Positions 10,791 to 21,983 of a DNA stretch of 64,000 bases are shown one piece after another. The DNA is taken from positions 8,226,172 through 8,290,171 of the forward strand of contig NC_056033.1 in NCBI RefSeq assembly GCF_004379255.2, given 5' to 3'. A model generated the notes under the pieces. That model ran no database searches and had not been told where the DNA came from. It worked only from the letters and a program-made list of their open reading frames with translations. Position 1 is the first letter of the stretch; the number at the start of each line of letters is the position of its first letter. The position numbers and the translations under genes are program-made. This stretch comes from Salvia splendens (Eukaryota; Streptophyta; Magnoliopsida; Lamiales; Lamiaceae).

Positions 10791-11223
10791 GTAATCTATA
10801 GAAAATTCAGAGACTGATAGTATAAAATTGGAAATAAAATGCAAATTAGTACATAACCTTACCACTAAACAAATAAATATATACAAAAGAAATTAATAGA
10901 TTGGAATAAAATATTTATAGATCTAAAAAAGCACAAGGAAGAATACTGAACATATATTGTAGGAGTACTTTAAAATCTAGTAAATAAGTAGAAAATTTAA
11001 TTTGAACGATTCTAACAAACAAACGAATTTATCTCAAAACTTCGGAATATTCACCTCCAACGAGGCAAATACACAGCACGAATATCGTATCATTAGGTAC
11101 AAAGTATAACATTTTATTTTCATGAAATTGAAGAATTATATAATAATGAAAATTAATATAATTCCAAAAAGCTAAATAATTAGAAAATGAAAATAAACAG
11201 ATACAGCGCGTAGATACACATAG
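10791..11223. other. AT-rich spacer, nothing recognised
   Basis: No gene, RNA or element ends seen. The open frame that enters it from the Harbinger end is a chance frame. Confidence 0.4.
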
Positions 11224-11226
11224 TAA

Positions 11227-13311
11227 GAGCACCTGCAACGCGTCGCGCGGGTGTCTCGTATCTCGTCCCTCCGAGACGAGACGGCAGCGAGACGCATTGC
11301 AGCGTCCCGTCTCGTCCCGGTCTCGCCGAGAAGCCTGTCCCACCGAGACGGCTGGCTCGCCAGCTCGCCACGCGCCCGCGCAACGGCGACTACGACGCTA
11401 TAGCCCAGCCACAAACTCCTCCTGCCACATCATCAGGACAAGCAACTGGACAAGCAATAGCTCAGCCATAGCCCAGCCACAATAAACAAAATTATTAAAA
11501 ATAAATAATTAACAATCACACATAATACGGAATTAAATTTATTACACATATACGGGAAAATTCAATAATAATATTAAAAATTTAAAAAGTACATTAATTA
11601 AAAAAGAAAGTACATTAAAAAAATTACATTAATTTAAAAAAAACTCCTACTCCACGCACGAGCCCTCCCGCCTCCGTCTCACGCCTCGCCGTCGTCGTCG
11701 CCATCGTCGCCATTGTCGCCGCTATCCGGGACCCACAAATCTGCGGCATCTGAGCCCGCGTCTGAGCCCCCCACCTGGGCCGCGGCAGCAGTCAAATCAG
11801 CTCGCATACTCACGAGCAGTGCGTGAAAAAACTCTTCTCCTCGGGGTCAGTGGCATTCTTCCAGTCAGATATGACCTTGTACATTCGAGCCCGCGTTTGT
11901 TGACGCGCCTAGAAGACGAGGTCGGCTGTCGGACTGCCAACAGTGGGGGATGGCGACTGGACCTCCTCGGACTTCTGGCGAGCCCGTTGCGCCCTCCTTT
12001 GACCAACCGGGTGAGTGCGACGAGTAAACGCGGGAGGGGACGGGGTCTCCTGAGCATCTTCGGGGAGGTCATGGGAACCCCCGCTGCTGCCGCCGGCGTA
12101 ATCACCGATATAGTTCAGGCGCTGCCCGAAACTTTTCGGAGTCCATTAGCATCAGGTAGCAGTTCCAGTAGGGGAACTCCTTGTAAAGCCCGGGCACGGG
12201 GAACTCTTTCTCCGCCATCCTCCTGCAGTCCTCGTCAGTTTGGCCACTGGACTGCATTCGGAGGGCGTTGGTGTACAAGCCCGAAAATCGGGAGACCCCT
12301 TGCCGGATTCGGTCCCACCCCTTCCGGCACTCATCCCCGCTGCGTGGCCTCCCCTCCGGGCAAAATGCCTTGTAGGCTGCTGCTATCTTAGCCCACAAGT
12401 TGACGATCCTCTGATTGTTCGAGGCGAGGGGATCATCACAAACACTCACCCACGCCTTGGACAGCGCGGCGTTCTCCGCGTCCGTCCACTTCATCCGTGC
12501 CGAGCTGTCGTCACCAGCTGGCTGCGACGACTCGCCGACCACCCTCTTCCCCTTCTTCTTCTTGGGCGCGCCCCGACCCCGCCCTACTCCCCCCGTTTGA
12601 ACGGGAGTGTCCGCATCCCCGAGATCTATCCCCAACTCCTCTAGGGAGAAAATCTCAATCCCAGTGAACTGCGTCTCGGCTGGGGTCGATGTGTGCGAAG
12701 AAGCAGTAACAAAATCAAAACTGGGGCGATAGATGTTGTCCCCCCCGGCGTCCCCTGCATCCCCGGGTACTTTGGCGTCATCTGTATCCCGAGTGTCCAC
12801 TCCGGCATCATCGGCATAAGGGGTTGCATCCCCGGTCCCTCCTGCCCGCCCGGACCCCCCGACATCCCCTGCCATCCCGGCATACAACCCCCGGATGCCA
12901 CCCCGGGTATCATCTGCTGCCAAGGGTAGTAGTACCCGGGCATCGGACCTCATCCACCTCCCGTGGGTACCGTCGGAGTTTGAGACCCGCTCGTCCCTGG
13001 AGTAGGCTCGTTGTTGTGCTCTATTTCGCGTTGTTGATCTTGTACAGAAATTAAGATAGAGAGAAAACTCGTTAAAACAAGTGGTGCAAATGAAAATGAC
13101 GTGCAGATCGCGTATATATAGTGTTTCGGAAAAAAAATCTCGCTCGCCGATCTGGCGCTTGCAATGGCGGTCAGGAGATCGGCGAGCGCATCGCCGAGTG
13201 CTCGGCGTGCTCTTGCCGTTTTTCTCACCGATTTGGCGCTCGCCGGTTGCAATGTTTCGGCGAGCGTCAAGAATCGGCTAGCCGGTGCGCTCGCCGCTAT
13301 TGGAGATGCTC
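11227..13311 (-). mobile_element. PIF/Harbinger element, ORF1 type, chimeric left end
   Basis: 2085 bp flanked by TAA (11224-11226, 13312-13314). The right end is the ATTGGAGATGCTC type with GCTCGCC/GGCGAGC subterminal motifs. The minus strand then shows a TATA-leader (about 13110-13025) nearly the same as that of the 6114 element, a decayed ORF1, and an AT-rich tail (11500-11640) that matches the 6114 element's tail. The outermost left 180 bp (GAGCACCTGCAACGCG, then GTCTCGTCC-rich) differs from the usual left arm, which only begins at about 11399 (ATAGCCCAGCCAC). The left terminus thus looks borrowed from another subfamily. Confidence 0.8.
11679..13024 (-). pseudogene. Harbinger ORF1 (Myb/SANT-like) relic
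   Basis: Begins where the homologous relic at 1154 has ATG, but here the codon is ATA (13024). A stop (TGA) follows about 25 codons later and there is a frame change near 12730. The Pro/Gly/Met-rich start (MPGYYYPWQQM) is followed by a basic stretch (APKKKKGKRVVGE, a likely nuclear signal) and a Myb/SANT region in one long frame (12953-12102: MKWTDAENAALSKAWVSV, then ECRKGWDRIRQGVSRF, then FPYWNCYLMLMDSEKF). After a further frame change the acidic Gly/Asp C-terminus ends at 11679. It cannot give a full ORF1 protein; the SANT part alone is open for 283 codons. Confidence 0.75.
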
Positions 13312-13314
13312 TAA

Positions 13315-13584
13315 TATAGGTTTCTCACTCTAAAAGTTGGGAGAGAGAATCTGGACGCCAGCGATGAAGGAGAGAGATCAAAGCTTCCTCAGGTCAAAGC
13401 TGGCATCTCTTGTTTAAAGCCCTACTTCTCCTCCCCTCTCCTCTTCACTCCTCTCTCTCTCCCCCAATCCCTCTCTCTGATTCAAATCGCCTCTCCTCGC
13501 CGTGAGAGGGAAGATTTCCGGATTGGAATTTGATAGTACTATGTTTTTCAACCACATTTGAAGGAGGAGATAGAGTAGTTTTTA
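13315..13584 (+). promoter_or_regulatory. Short promoter/5' UTR of TPR gene
   Basis: Only about 270 bp separate the Harbinger end (13311) from the ATG (13585). The stretch has a pyrimidine tract rich in CTCTCTC at about 13425-13495, typical of plant 5' UTRs or core promoters. Any further upstream control must lie in or across the transposon. Confidence 0.5.
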
Positions 13585-15700
13585 ATGGTTGATTACTGCA
13601 ATCCATCTATGGCTGTCGCGTCTCCGTCTTTCGCCGGCGGAGAGAGGAAACACTGGTGGCTCACCAACAAAAAGGTACCGCAAAATTAAATTAAATCCTC
13701 TCTCAATCGTTATTAGTATTATTATTATTTTAATTTGGTGTTGATTATGTAGTGGAGTGGAGATATTGATGAATCACTGCAAATGTATTGCAGATTGTGG
13801 ATAGATACGTGAGGGAAGCCAGAATGTTGATTGCGACGCAGGAGCAGAGCGAGATTACGGCGGCGTTGGGGCTCCTGGAGGCGGCGCTGGCGTTGGCGCC
13901 GCGCATGGAGGTTGCGCTGGAGCTGAAGGCGCGGTGTTTTCTGCACCTCCGGTGGTTCAAGGAGGTGGCGGATATGCTGCAGGATTATATCCCGAGCTTG
14001 AAAACGGTCGCCTCTGACGATTCGTCGTCGAGCGCATCGTCGGACAACTCGTCGACTCAGCTATCGAGAGAGCGAGTCAAGCTCCTCTCCTCCAGCGGCG
14101 ACTCACTGAGTGAGGACGAGGCGGCTTTCAAGTGTTTCTCCGTGTCTGATTTGAAGAAGAAGGTGATGGCTGGGCTCTGTAAAAACGTCGAGAAGGAAGG
14201 GCAATGGAGGTAAATTCGTCAAATCCTTCATCTCTTTCTCTTCAATAATACTATCATTGTTTAAGGTTGAATCATTATGGTTGTGATAGATGCTTAAACT
14301 TTACGCGAAGCAAGCTGTTCGCAATTAATGAAACTTCACCTAATTCACTCGTTATTAATTCGTGATGTTGCTATCGTAAAAGTCAAATTCGTCGATATCT
14401 ATGTCGAGATTATTCACCAACGACGAACTTTCATAACCAGATTTAAATAATCAAACTCATCAATCAATCTGTTTTCTTATCGAAATATTCACTCGTTTGA
14501 TCAAGTTGAACCGACTCGGTTATCTGACACGTTTCATCAAACAGGTACTCGATATTGGGGCAAGCCTGCTGCCACCTCGGTTTAATGGAGGAGGCGATGG
14601 TGCTCCTCCAGACCGGAAAGCGAATCGCCACCGCTGCATTCCGCCGCGAGAGCATCTCCCTCTCGGACGACATCTTCTCCTTTAACAAGTTCCCGCGCTC
14701 CGGCGAGATTCTTGTCAGCAACCAGCCCCAGACTCCGCTGAAGACCGAGTCCGAGAGCATTTCCCACCTCCTCTGCCACATCAAGCTCCTCATCCGCCGC
14801 AAGACCGCCGCGATCGCCGCCCTCGACGCCGGACTCTATGCCGAGGCCATCCGCCACTTCTCCAAGATCCTCGATGGCCGCCGTGGCGCACCCCAGGGGT
14901 TCCTATCTGAGTGCTACGTCCACCGTGCTACCGCCTTCCACTCAGCTGGAAGGATCGCGGAGGCGATCGCGGACTGCAATCGCGCCCTCGCCCTTGACAC
15001 CTCGTGTATCGACGCCCTCACCATTAGAGCTGGCCTTTTCGAGACCATCCGATGCTTGCCGGACAGCCTCCATGATTTGGAGCATTTGAAACTGCTCTGC
15101 AACTCAATTCTTCGAGATAGGAAACTGCCCGGCCCCATCTGGAAGCGGCACAGCGTTCAATACAGAGAGATTCCCGGCAAATTGTGCTCTTTAGCAACCA
15201 AAATTCAGCAGCTGAAGCAGAGGGTTGCCGCTGGAGAAACTGGGAATGTAGATTACTACGCATTGATCGGATTGAGAAGAGGGTGTTCGAGGTCAGAGCT
15301 TGAAAGAGCTCATCTCCTGCTCACGCTTAAACACAAGCCAGATAAATCGTCGAGTTTCATCGAGAGGTGCGAGTTTGCAGATGAGAAAGATATCGATTCT
15401 GTCCGTGATCGGGCAAAAATGTCGTCCTTGTTGCTGTATAGGTTGGTGCAGAGGGGATACACTAGTGTAATGTCGACAATTTTGGATGAAGAGGCGGCTG
15501 AGAAGCAGAGGAAGAAGGTCGTAGCCGTTCAGCAGCCTCCGCCAATGCCGGTGGCAGAGGAGAGCAAGGCCATCAAAACTCCACCACCTTCAGTTTATCA
15601 AGGCGTTTTCTGCAGGGATATTGCGGTTGTCGGTAATCTGCTGGCGCAGGCTGGTTTCAACCGTCCGATTCCGGTGAAATACGAAGCTTTGAGCTGTTGA
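13585..15700 (+). CDS. TPR protein with J-like C-terminal domain
   Basis: Three exons, 13585-13674, 13794-14209 and 14545-15700 (GT-AG introns), give 553 aa. Exon 1 encodes an N-terminus ending KHWWLTNKK. The middle has helical TPR-type repeats (SEITAALGLLEAALALAP; YSILGQACCHLGLMEEAM; YAEAIRHFSKIL; AGRIAEAIADCNRALALD). The C-terminal part (YYALIGLRRGCSRSELERA, then LLLTLKHKPDKSS) resembles a J domain in which the diagnostic HPD is replaced by HKPD, so Hsp70 stimulation is doubtful. From memory it resembles Arabidopsis TPR13/TPR14-type proteins, plant TPR co-chaperone-like proteins of poorly known role. No signal peptide or membrane segment is seen. A poly(A)-type AATAAA follows the stop closely. 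Confidence 0.85.
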
Positions 15701-16209
15701 TTTAAGTGATAATAAAAAAAAGGGGGGGGGGAGTTGAATAATGTTGGTGGTTTTGAAATGTTAATAGACCGGCGGGAGAATCAGATTCTGGTGGCAATGT
15801 ACAAATTGTTAAACCTATAGTACTACCCTCCCAGGATAAAAATTTTGTTACTTTTATTTATGCTATCTCTGTGTATGTACAGATTGAATTTCAATATTCC
15901 AGTAGTTTGGAAAAAGGCATTGTCGTAATTTGAGATGATAGGTTGGCAATTAATGAAATGCATATGCAATAGGAGAAGTGAGAGTATTGTTGCCTTTACA
16001 TGTTGGGTATTTGGCTTATTATATCTGATATCTTGTGTGAATGCAGTATTCACTTTAAAAATCAATGTCAGCCTTATCCAACTTACATCTCCCCAAAGCC
16101 TGACATTCCACGAGCTTTTTCATCGCATCAACTCTCTTTGCCACAATGTCTAGATCTTTTTTTTTTGGCTTCATTAAATTCAAATTCATTACCCCATATT
16201 AAATAACTA
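15701..16209 (+). other. 3' UTR/intergenic of TPR gene
   Basis: Starts with AATAAAA and a G-run (15721-15731), then AT-rich sequence. No gene recognised. Confidence 0.4.
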
Positions 16210-16444
16210 CTCCCTTTATCTGCCATTAGAAGTCTCATTTCTTGACAGCACGGATTTTAAAAAATATTTAAAAAGTGAATGAAAAAAAGTTAGTAGAATA
16301 GGGATCACACTTGTATATATTAGTTTTAAATAAAATGGGAGTGAAATGAGTTAGTGAAATGTGAGACACTATTACCATTTATGGTAAAAATGAATCAAGA
16401 GCGGATGGACTAAAATGAAAAAATGGAACTCCTAACAAAGGGAG
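16210..16444. mobile_element. Stowaway-like MITE, diverged
   Basis: Left end CTCCCTTTATCTGCCATTAG, right end with the inverted AACAAAGGGAG; TA precedes the left end. The interior has the phrase TCTCATTTCTTGACAGCACGG, also seen in related form inside the MITE at 54570. Confidence 0.65.
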
Positions 16445-16623
16445 TGTATAGTATTGATATTCAATGGTTTCTTGTTGATTGAATGTTCATGTATGGATAA
16501 AGATAATCATTCTATCAACTTGTTGGTTTGATTGATTGGAGTATTTTTCAACATGGGCTGAAATCCGTGATCGAGATTCCTTGAGCATGAGAAATAGTGT
16601 TTGTGATATACATCCAAAACTAA

Positions 16624-17281
16624 GAGCATCTCTTATGGCGCCCCTCCAGTAGGACGTCCGGTCGGACACCGGGAAGGGCGACTGGGACGTCCGCCGTTGG
16701 GAGGTCGAAGGTCGGATACGGACGTCCCGTGAGGACGTCGGGTATCCTCGGACGTCCCGGCGACGGGCGGGCGGACGTCCGCCACTGTGGCTTCAAGTCG
16801 GACGTCCGGTCGGACGTCCCGTTTTAATTTTTTTTTTTAACTCTATATATACGGCTCGTTGAATTTTATTTCATTCGCACGTCCGGTCGGACGTCCCGTT
16901 TTTTTTTAAACTCTATATATACGGCTCGTTGAATTTTATACGGCTCGTTTTAATTTTTTTTTTGTCCTTTATTTTTTTTAAACTCTATGTAATTTTTTTT
17001 TTCGAATCATGTATGTTTTTTCCGATGCAGTTGTTAATTTTTCCCGTTCGTATTCTCGGTCAAATTTTATTTTCCGTAAACGTAAATTGTTTTATTTGTG
17101 AATTTATGATTTTTTTTATTGCGGGATGTCCTAGTGGGAAGGGCGATGGGAAGGGCGGATTATGCAGGGGATGTCCTAGTGATGTGGCAATGGGGTGGGA
17201 TGTCCTAGTGATGTGGCAGGAGGTGCTTTTGGGATGTCCTAGTGGATGTCCGAGTGGGACATCCGCCCACTGGAGATGCTC
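16624..17281. mobile_element. Harbinger MITE (GGACGTCC family)
   Basis: Flanked by TAA (16621-16623, 17282-17284); left end GAGCATCTCTTATGG, right end CCACTGGAGATGCTC. The left 200 bp is packed with the palindrome GGACGTCC. A promoter-leader (CTATATATACGGCTCG) appears two to three times in diverged direct copies at 16841-16945, recalling the duplicated leader of the 828 element. The right arm has GTCCTAGTGATGTGGCA repeats. No coding sequence is left: a deletion derivative. Confidence 0.85.
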
Positions 17282-17498
17282 TAAAATCTTGATTTCAATG
17301 GTAGTACACAGACATCTTGTCATGATTCCACTTCAAATTCTAAAATCATGGTAGTAGTAGTAGTACTAATCTTCTAATGTTCTGACTAGTAATCAACTTG
17401 TTTATAAACAATAATGAACTCTCCCACAAAGGTCTGAATAAGTTAAAAATGATGAAATTCCATTCATCACTGTATAAATAAATAAATAAATAATCAAA

Positions 17499-18212
17499 GC
17501 TGCTGCTGGTTTTGATGCTGACACTGTCACGGAACTTCATATGTTTGCTGATATATTTGGGGCTGACCGCCTTAAGTAAGGATTCTCAAATATAAAACAA
17601 GTTCTGTATGACTAAATGCATTATTGTCGTGTCTGAGATCTCCCTGCGCTGAGTTAGCCTGCTTTTGCTTGCTTCTGCTTTTGCAGTGAAGCATGTGGCA
17701 AGTACATATCTCTATGTGAGAGGCGGCCAAACCTCATCAACCAATTGAAGTCGGGGTCAGAAGACCGAGCTATTCGTTCCTCATGCACATCAGATATGTC
17801 CATCGACAATGATCTGCCCTCTCCGCCGCATCCAGAACCAACCACACATCAGAAGCCCCGTCACACTTTTAGTATAGAATCCAGTGTAGAGAGGGATGTG
17901 GGAAATAATCCGGACAAAGCCACTGGTGAAAATGATAAGAACGATGAGACATCAGCTCCTGACCAAACAGGTTCTATTCAAGCCAGTCAAGCGGGAAGGC
18001 GACTCAGTGTTCAGGACAGGATAAACATGTTTGAGAACAAGCAGAAAGAGAATTCTGGGGGAAAGCCTCCTGTTGTAAAACCTGTTGAGCTGAGGAGGCT
18101 GTCGTCTGATGTGTCAATGATGGGAGCAGCTGCAGAGAAGGGAGTCTTAAGGAGGTGGAGTGGAGTTGGTGATATGAGCATTGACTTGAGTGCTGAAAAG
18201 AAAGACAGTTAA
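17499..18212 (+). pseudogene. COP1-interacting-protein-like gene fragment
   Basis: Two exon pieces are joined by a 111-bp GT-AG intron: about 17499-17575 (AAGFDADTVTELHMFADIFG) and 17687-18212 (starting [15 protein letters not shown]). The splice restores the asparagine in ADRLNEACGKYI. Later motifs [28 protein letters not shown] and [16 protein letters not shown] are, from memory, hallmarks of large Arabidopsis CIP7-related proteins (AT1G17360/AT1G72410 type). Those proteins exceed 1000 residues; here the N-terminal majority is missing, no start codon fits, no good acceptor precedes the first piece, and the frame stops soon after the SIDLS motif. A Harbinger MITE ends 217 bp upstream. Best read as a truncated duplicate, although the remaining codons are intact. 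Confidence 0.7.
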
Positions 18213-19866
18213 TTTCAAAACAAGAAAATGAAATAACAAATGTATCGTATCTATTTCAGTGTAAGTTAATGGGCTTATATCATTTGTAACACTACACATG
18301 TAATGGGAATTATGGGATATTATCCGATTAATATTTACTTGTAAATAAGTAAATAATGATGCACATGAGTAAAAACGTTTCAAATTAAAAAGGACTGTAA
18401 ACAGCAGCGAATACAGAGGTTTTGGTGTAGATAATGTACTACGGAAAGGGGCTTATCAGCACTCAATACAAGAAGATGAAGATATTTATGTGCATATTTA
18501 ATTTACTCCTACTAAATAGAAGTATTTAATTATAATAGTACTGTATTGAAACTTTTAGAGGTCATAATTAGTAACCCCACAAACCCATTTCAAAGGTAAA
18601 TTATGACACACTGCCTTTATCGTCTTTTTGTTGCTTTTGGGGTAAAAAAAGTTTACAGTGGTGTTAGAAAAGATAACTTTACTCCAATCAAGGTTAAAAA
18701 TTTTCTCACATTCATCAAAAAGGTTTACTGGACTTATTATTATGTTTGGTCACCCATGTCACACTAATAATATATAGTTTCATCGTATTGTATCCATCAA
18801 AATAGAGCTTCTATTTTCAGTGTTTATGACTTTATGAGTATGAATGTTTTTGAGAGCTTCTATTTCATTGTCATGAGGTAGCATATGTTACTACTCCACT
18901 AGTTACTCCACATAGCTATTATATACTTCAATAATGCCACTCAAAAATGGTACAGTACTATTCTTTTCTATCAAAATTGACTCATGTATGGTATCTAAAA
19001 CAATTAAATAAAGAAAATAAACTATCACAAAACTCAAAATCCTCTGATGTCCTATAATACTTCGATTAATACTTCATTCATAACAAGTGATAAAAGTTAC
19101 TCCACTTATTTATCGTTTTTTATTTGATAATATATACTACTTTAGTTCATATGTTATTTAATCAACACATTATTATATAAACAATCATGCACATGGAAGT
19201 AATTAACTCATTATTATATAAACAATCGTACACATGGAAATTTTGACATATGGTAATGTCTTTTTTATTTAAAAAAAAAGATCAATAATATTTTTTAATT
19301 ATCTTGTGATGACTCAAACTTCTAACCTATTAAATAGAGGAAAAACGTCTTACCAATTAGGTTTTTATTCGTTATCAGTTTACTATATTGGCTTATGCCT
19401 TATGGCATGGTTAATTCCTCAAAAGTGACGAATGCTCTCAGCCTTGGGTTTGTTTCCAAGCAAAGTTGCAAATTGCAAATTTTGTAAACAAAATAAAATA
19501 CCGATAAAATGAAGTCAAGAGCATAATAAGTGACATCGGAAGCTACAAATCTCAAAATCAATGGCGAACAAATATTCTCATAGTCTATGGCTTTTTGTGG
19601 GTTTTTCGCATAGAGTGTGATGACTTTGATATGCTAAAGTTCAAGGTTTTTTTCCCCTTTTTTAGCAATATACTTCCACTTCTTCCCATGATATACTAAT
19701 ATATTGGTGGCTTTACTTGGAAGTGAAATTCCACAACTTCTAGTTTTTTAGTATTTCTAAGTTGTTATTTTCATTTTATTTAAAGAATTGGGTTCTTCAC
19801 TTCCACACTAATCAATAAAACAATGATTCCCCACTGCCCAACAATGTGGTGTTGGTGAGAATAATA
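18213..19866. other. AT-rich intergenic DNA with SINE-like relic
   Basis: No gene found. On the minus strand at about 19270-19385, AATTGGTAAGACG (box A-like) is followed by AGGTTAGAAGTTTGAGTC (decayed box B) and an A-rich run, a weak SINE-like signature. The rest shows nothing I can name. Confidence 0.4.
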
Positions 19867-20045
19867 CTCCATCCGTCCCGCACTACTCGCACTTATTTCC
19901 TTTTTGGGCGTCCCAAGTTACTTGCACTCTTTCCATTATTAGTAAAAATTTTCATCTACAGCCGTCATTTTTTACTTTCCTATACACTCATTCCTTAATC
20001 TCCGTGCCGAAAAGGAAAGGAGCGAGTAGCCCGGGACGGAGGGAA
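19867..20045. mobile_element. Stowaway-like MITE
   Basis: Ends CTCCATCCGTCCCGCACTAC and the inverted GGGACGGAGGGAA, flanked by TA (19865-19866, 20046-20047). The inner arms pair (ACTACTCGCAC with GCGAGTAGC), the same subfamily as the MITE at 4078. Confidence 0.8.
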
Positions 20046-20047
20046 TA

Positions 20048-21034
20048 CAAAGATAGCCATCTTACCTTGTCTCCATTTCAAAACATGTGAAGAAGAGTTT
20101 AGACTTTAGAGTATTAAGAAAATACTTCTTTTTTTTAATTGTTCGACTAGTGACAGGAGATGACGTTTTTGGAAATTATCCTAATTATTGATAGTACATC
20201 ATTTTGGGACTATTTATACGTACTTATTAATTTTTTTTTATTTTTTGTACACCGTACATGTAACACTGTTTCAGGTGAATGAAACCTAAAAATTATTGAG
20301 TAACCAAGTAAAAGAAATTTCAGTGTTAATATTGGAAGTTGGAGGCTTCAGTTCTTCAAAATATAATTCTTGATAAATTGACAAATCACTCTTTGTTTGT
20401 CCACACGAACTCAACTTTAAAGTTTATTGGAAGTTGAGTTCTATGAAAACAGAAGAAAATAAGAAGAAAAGAAGCATTTCTTGTTTGAAAATTATGAAAA
20501 TGGCAAATGAAATGTATTGTCCCATTTTATTTTGAATTTCATTTTCTTAAAAGTTCGAGCTATATATGTTCTGTTTTACACACTATAAATAATTAAGATA
20601 GGAAAATAAAAGTACATACAAGTAAGTGATACTATAAAAAAGTAGAAATACTGGAGTATGATTCAATTATAAGAGAATATATTGATGCTTGCAGTTTCGA
20701 AGAAAAGAGAATAGTGCGTTGTGCATCTGCATTTATGATTGACCCAAAAGGAATCAAATGACCCATCAATCATCATCATACCACAAACCAAAAGAGAGAA
20801 AAATATTAGTAATAATAAATAAATTAAATTCATCATAAAGAAAATATTTGCATATTACTATGATTCATGATTGTAAGTAAATCACGCCCATTCCATGCTA
20901 CTATGGTTTATAAATCATGACTAAAACAAAAAAAAGGGTTAAAGTTGATTAATTTCCCGTTAATTTAAATTGGCAATGCCTCGACACACTGCATACACAT
21001 AAATTCTAGGACGTTCGGCTTTGACAAACTCTAA
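20048..21034. other. AT-rich spacer, nothing recognised
   Basis: No gene, RNA gene or element boundary seen. Confidence 0.4.
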
Positions 21035-21980
21035 GGCCATGTTTGGTTGCCAGAATTCTGTCTGCGAAAGTAATCTGATTCCTAAAATTTTAAATTCTTG
21101 TGTTTGTTTCGATTTTTAATCAAACTGGGAAAGTAATCAGAATCCAAGAACATGAAAAGTTAGTACAACTTTCCAGCATTCTGAATCCTAGCTTTTCTTA
21201 GGTATTCTTTTTCCTTGTTTTATGATTCTTATATATTTAATGCAATATAAGTATAGTTTTATTATTACAATTGTTTATTATTATTATTATTATTATTACT
21301 ACAATGTATTAAAAATGACATAAAATTATAAATCAGACTTAATTTCGGTATAATAAATAACTATAATTAATATTATCCTAATCATAACTATATTATTATA
21401 ATATTTATATATATTTGTAATTATCATAATAATAATTAATAATTTAATAAATAATTAAAATATAACTATAAAATAGTACAAATTATATGATAATAATTAA
21501 TAATTATTATTTTATAAATTAATAATTAATCAATAAAGTCGTAGTGAAATTTTAAATTATAAAATTTATTCAATTATATTATCCGTAAATATTATAATTA
21601 TAATTATAATAATCATATTTATTATTATAATCATTTATGATTATAATACTCCACGTAACTATAATTACAATTATATTATTATATATTAAGATGGATAGTG
21701 CATATTTAAACTAATAATAAATATAACAATATAATTATTATCATTTGTAATTAATAATTTATTAAAAATTTTATGTTATTATTCTTTTTTATAAATAAAA
21801 ATAGTAATAAGTAGGAGTATATTTTTAGTTTGGTGTTTAAATCAAATAGTATAAAATTTAAAATCCTGATATTTTCCAAACATAGGAAAGTAAAGTTATT
21901 AGGAATCATATTTCCAGGATTCATTTTCTCATGAATCATTTTCCTTGTCAACTTTACTTTCCCGTCAACCAAACATGGCC
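21035..21980. mobile_element. Tourist-like MITE, very AT-rich core
   Basis: The 15-bp TIR GGCCATGTTTGGTTG lies at both ends in inverted orientation, flanked by TAA (21032-21034, 21981-21983). TAA target copies and this TIR type fit Tourist-like PIF/Harbinger MITEs. The core is almost pure A/T with a (TTA)n run near 21275. Its right target copy is also the left target copy of the next element. Confidence 0.8.
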
Positions 21981-21983
21981 TAA

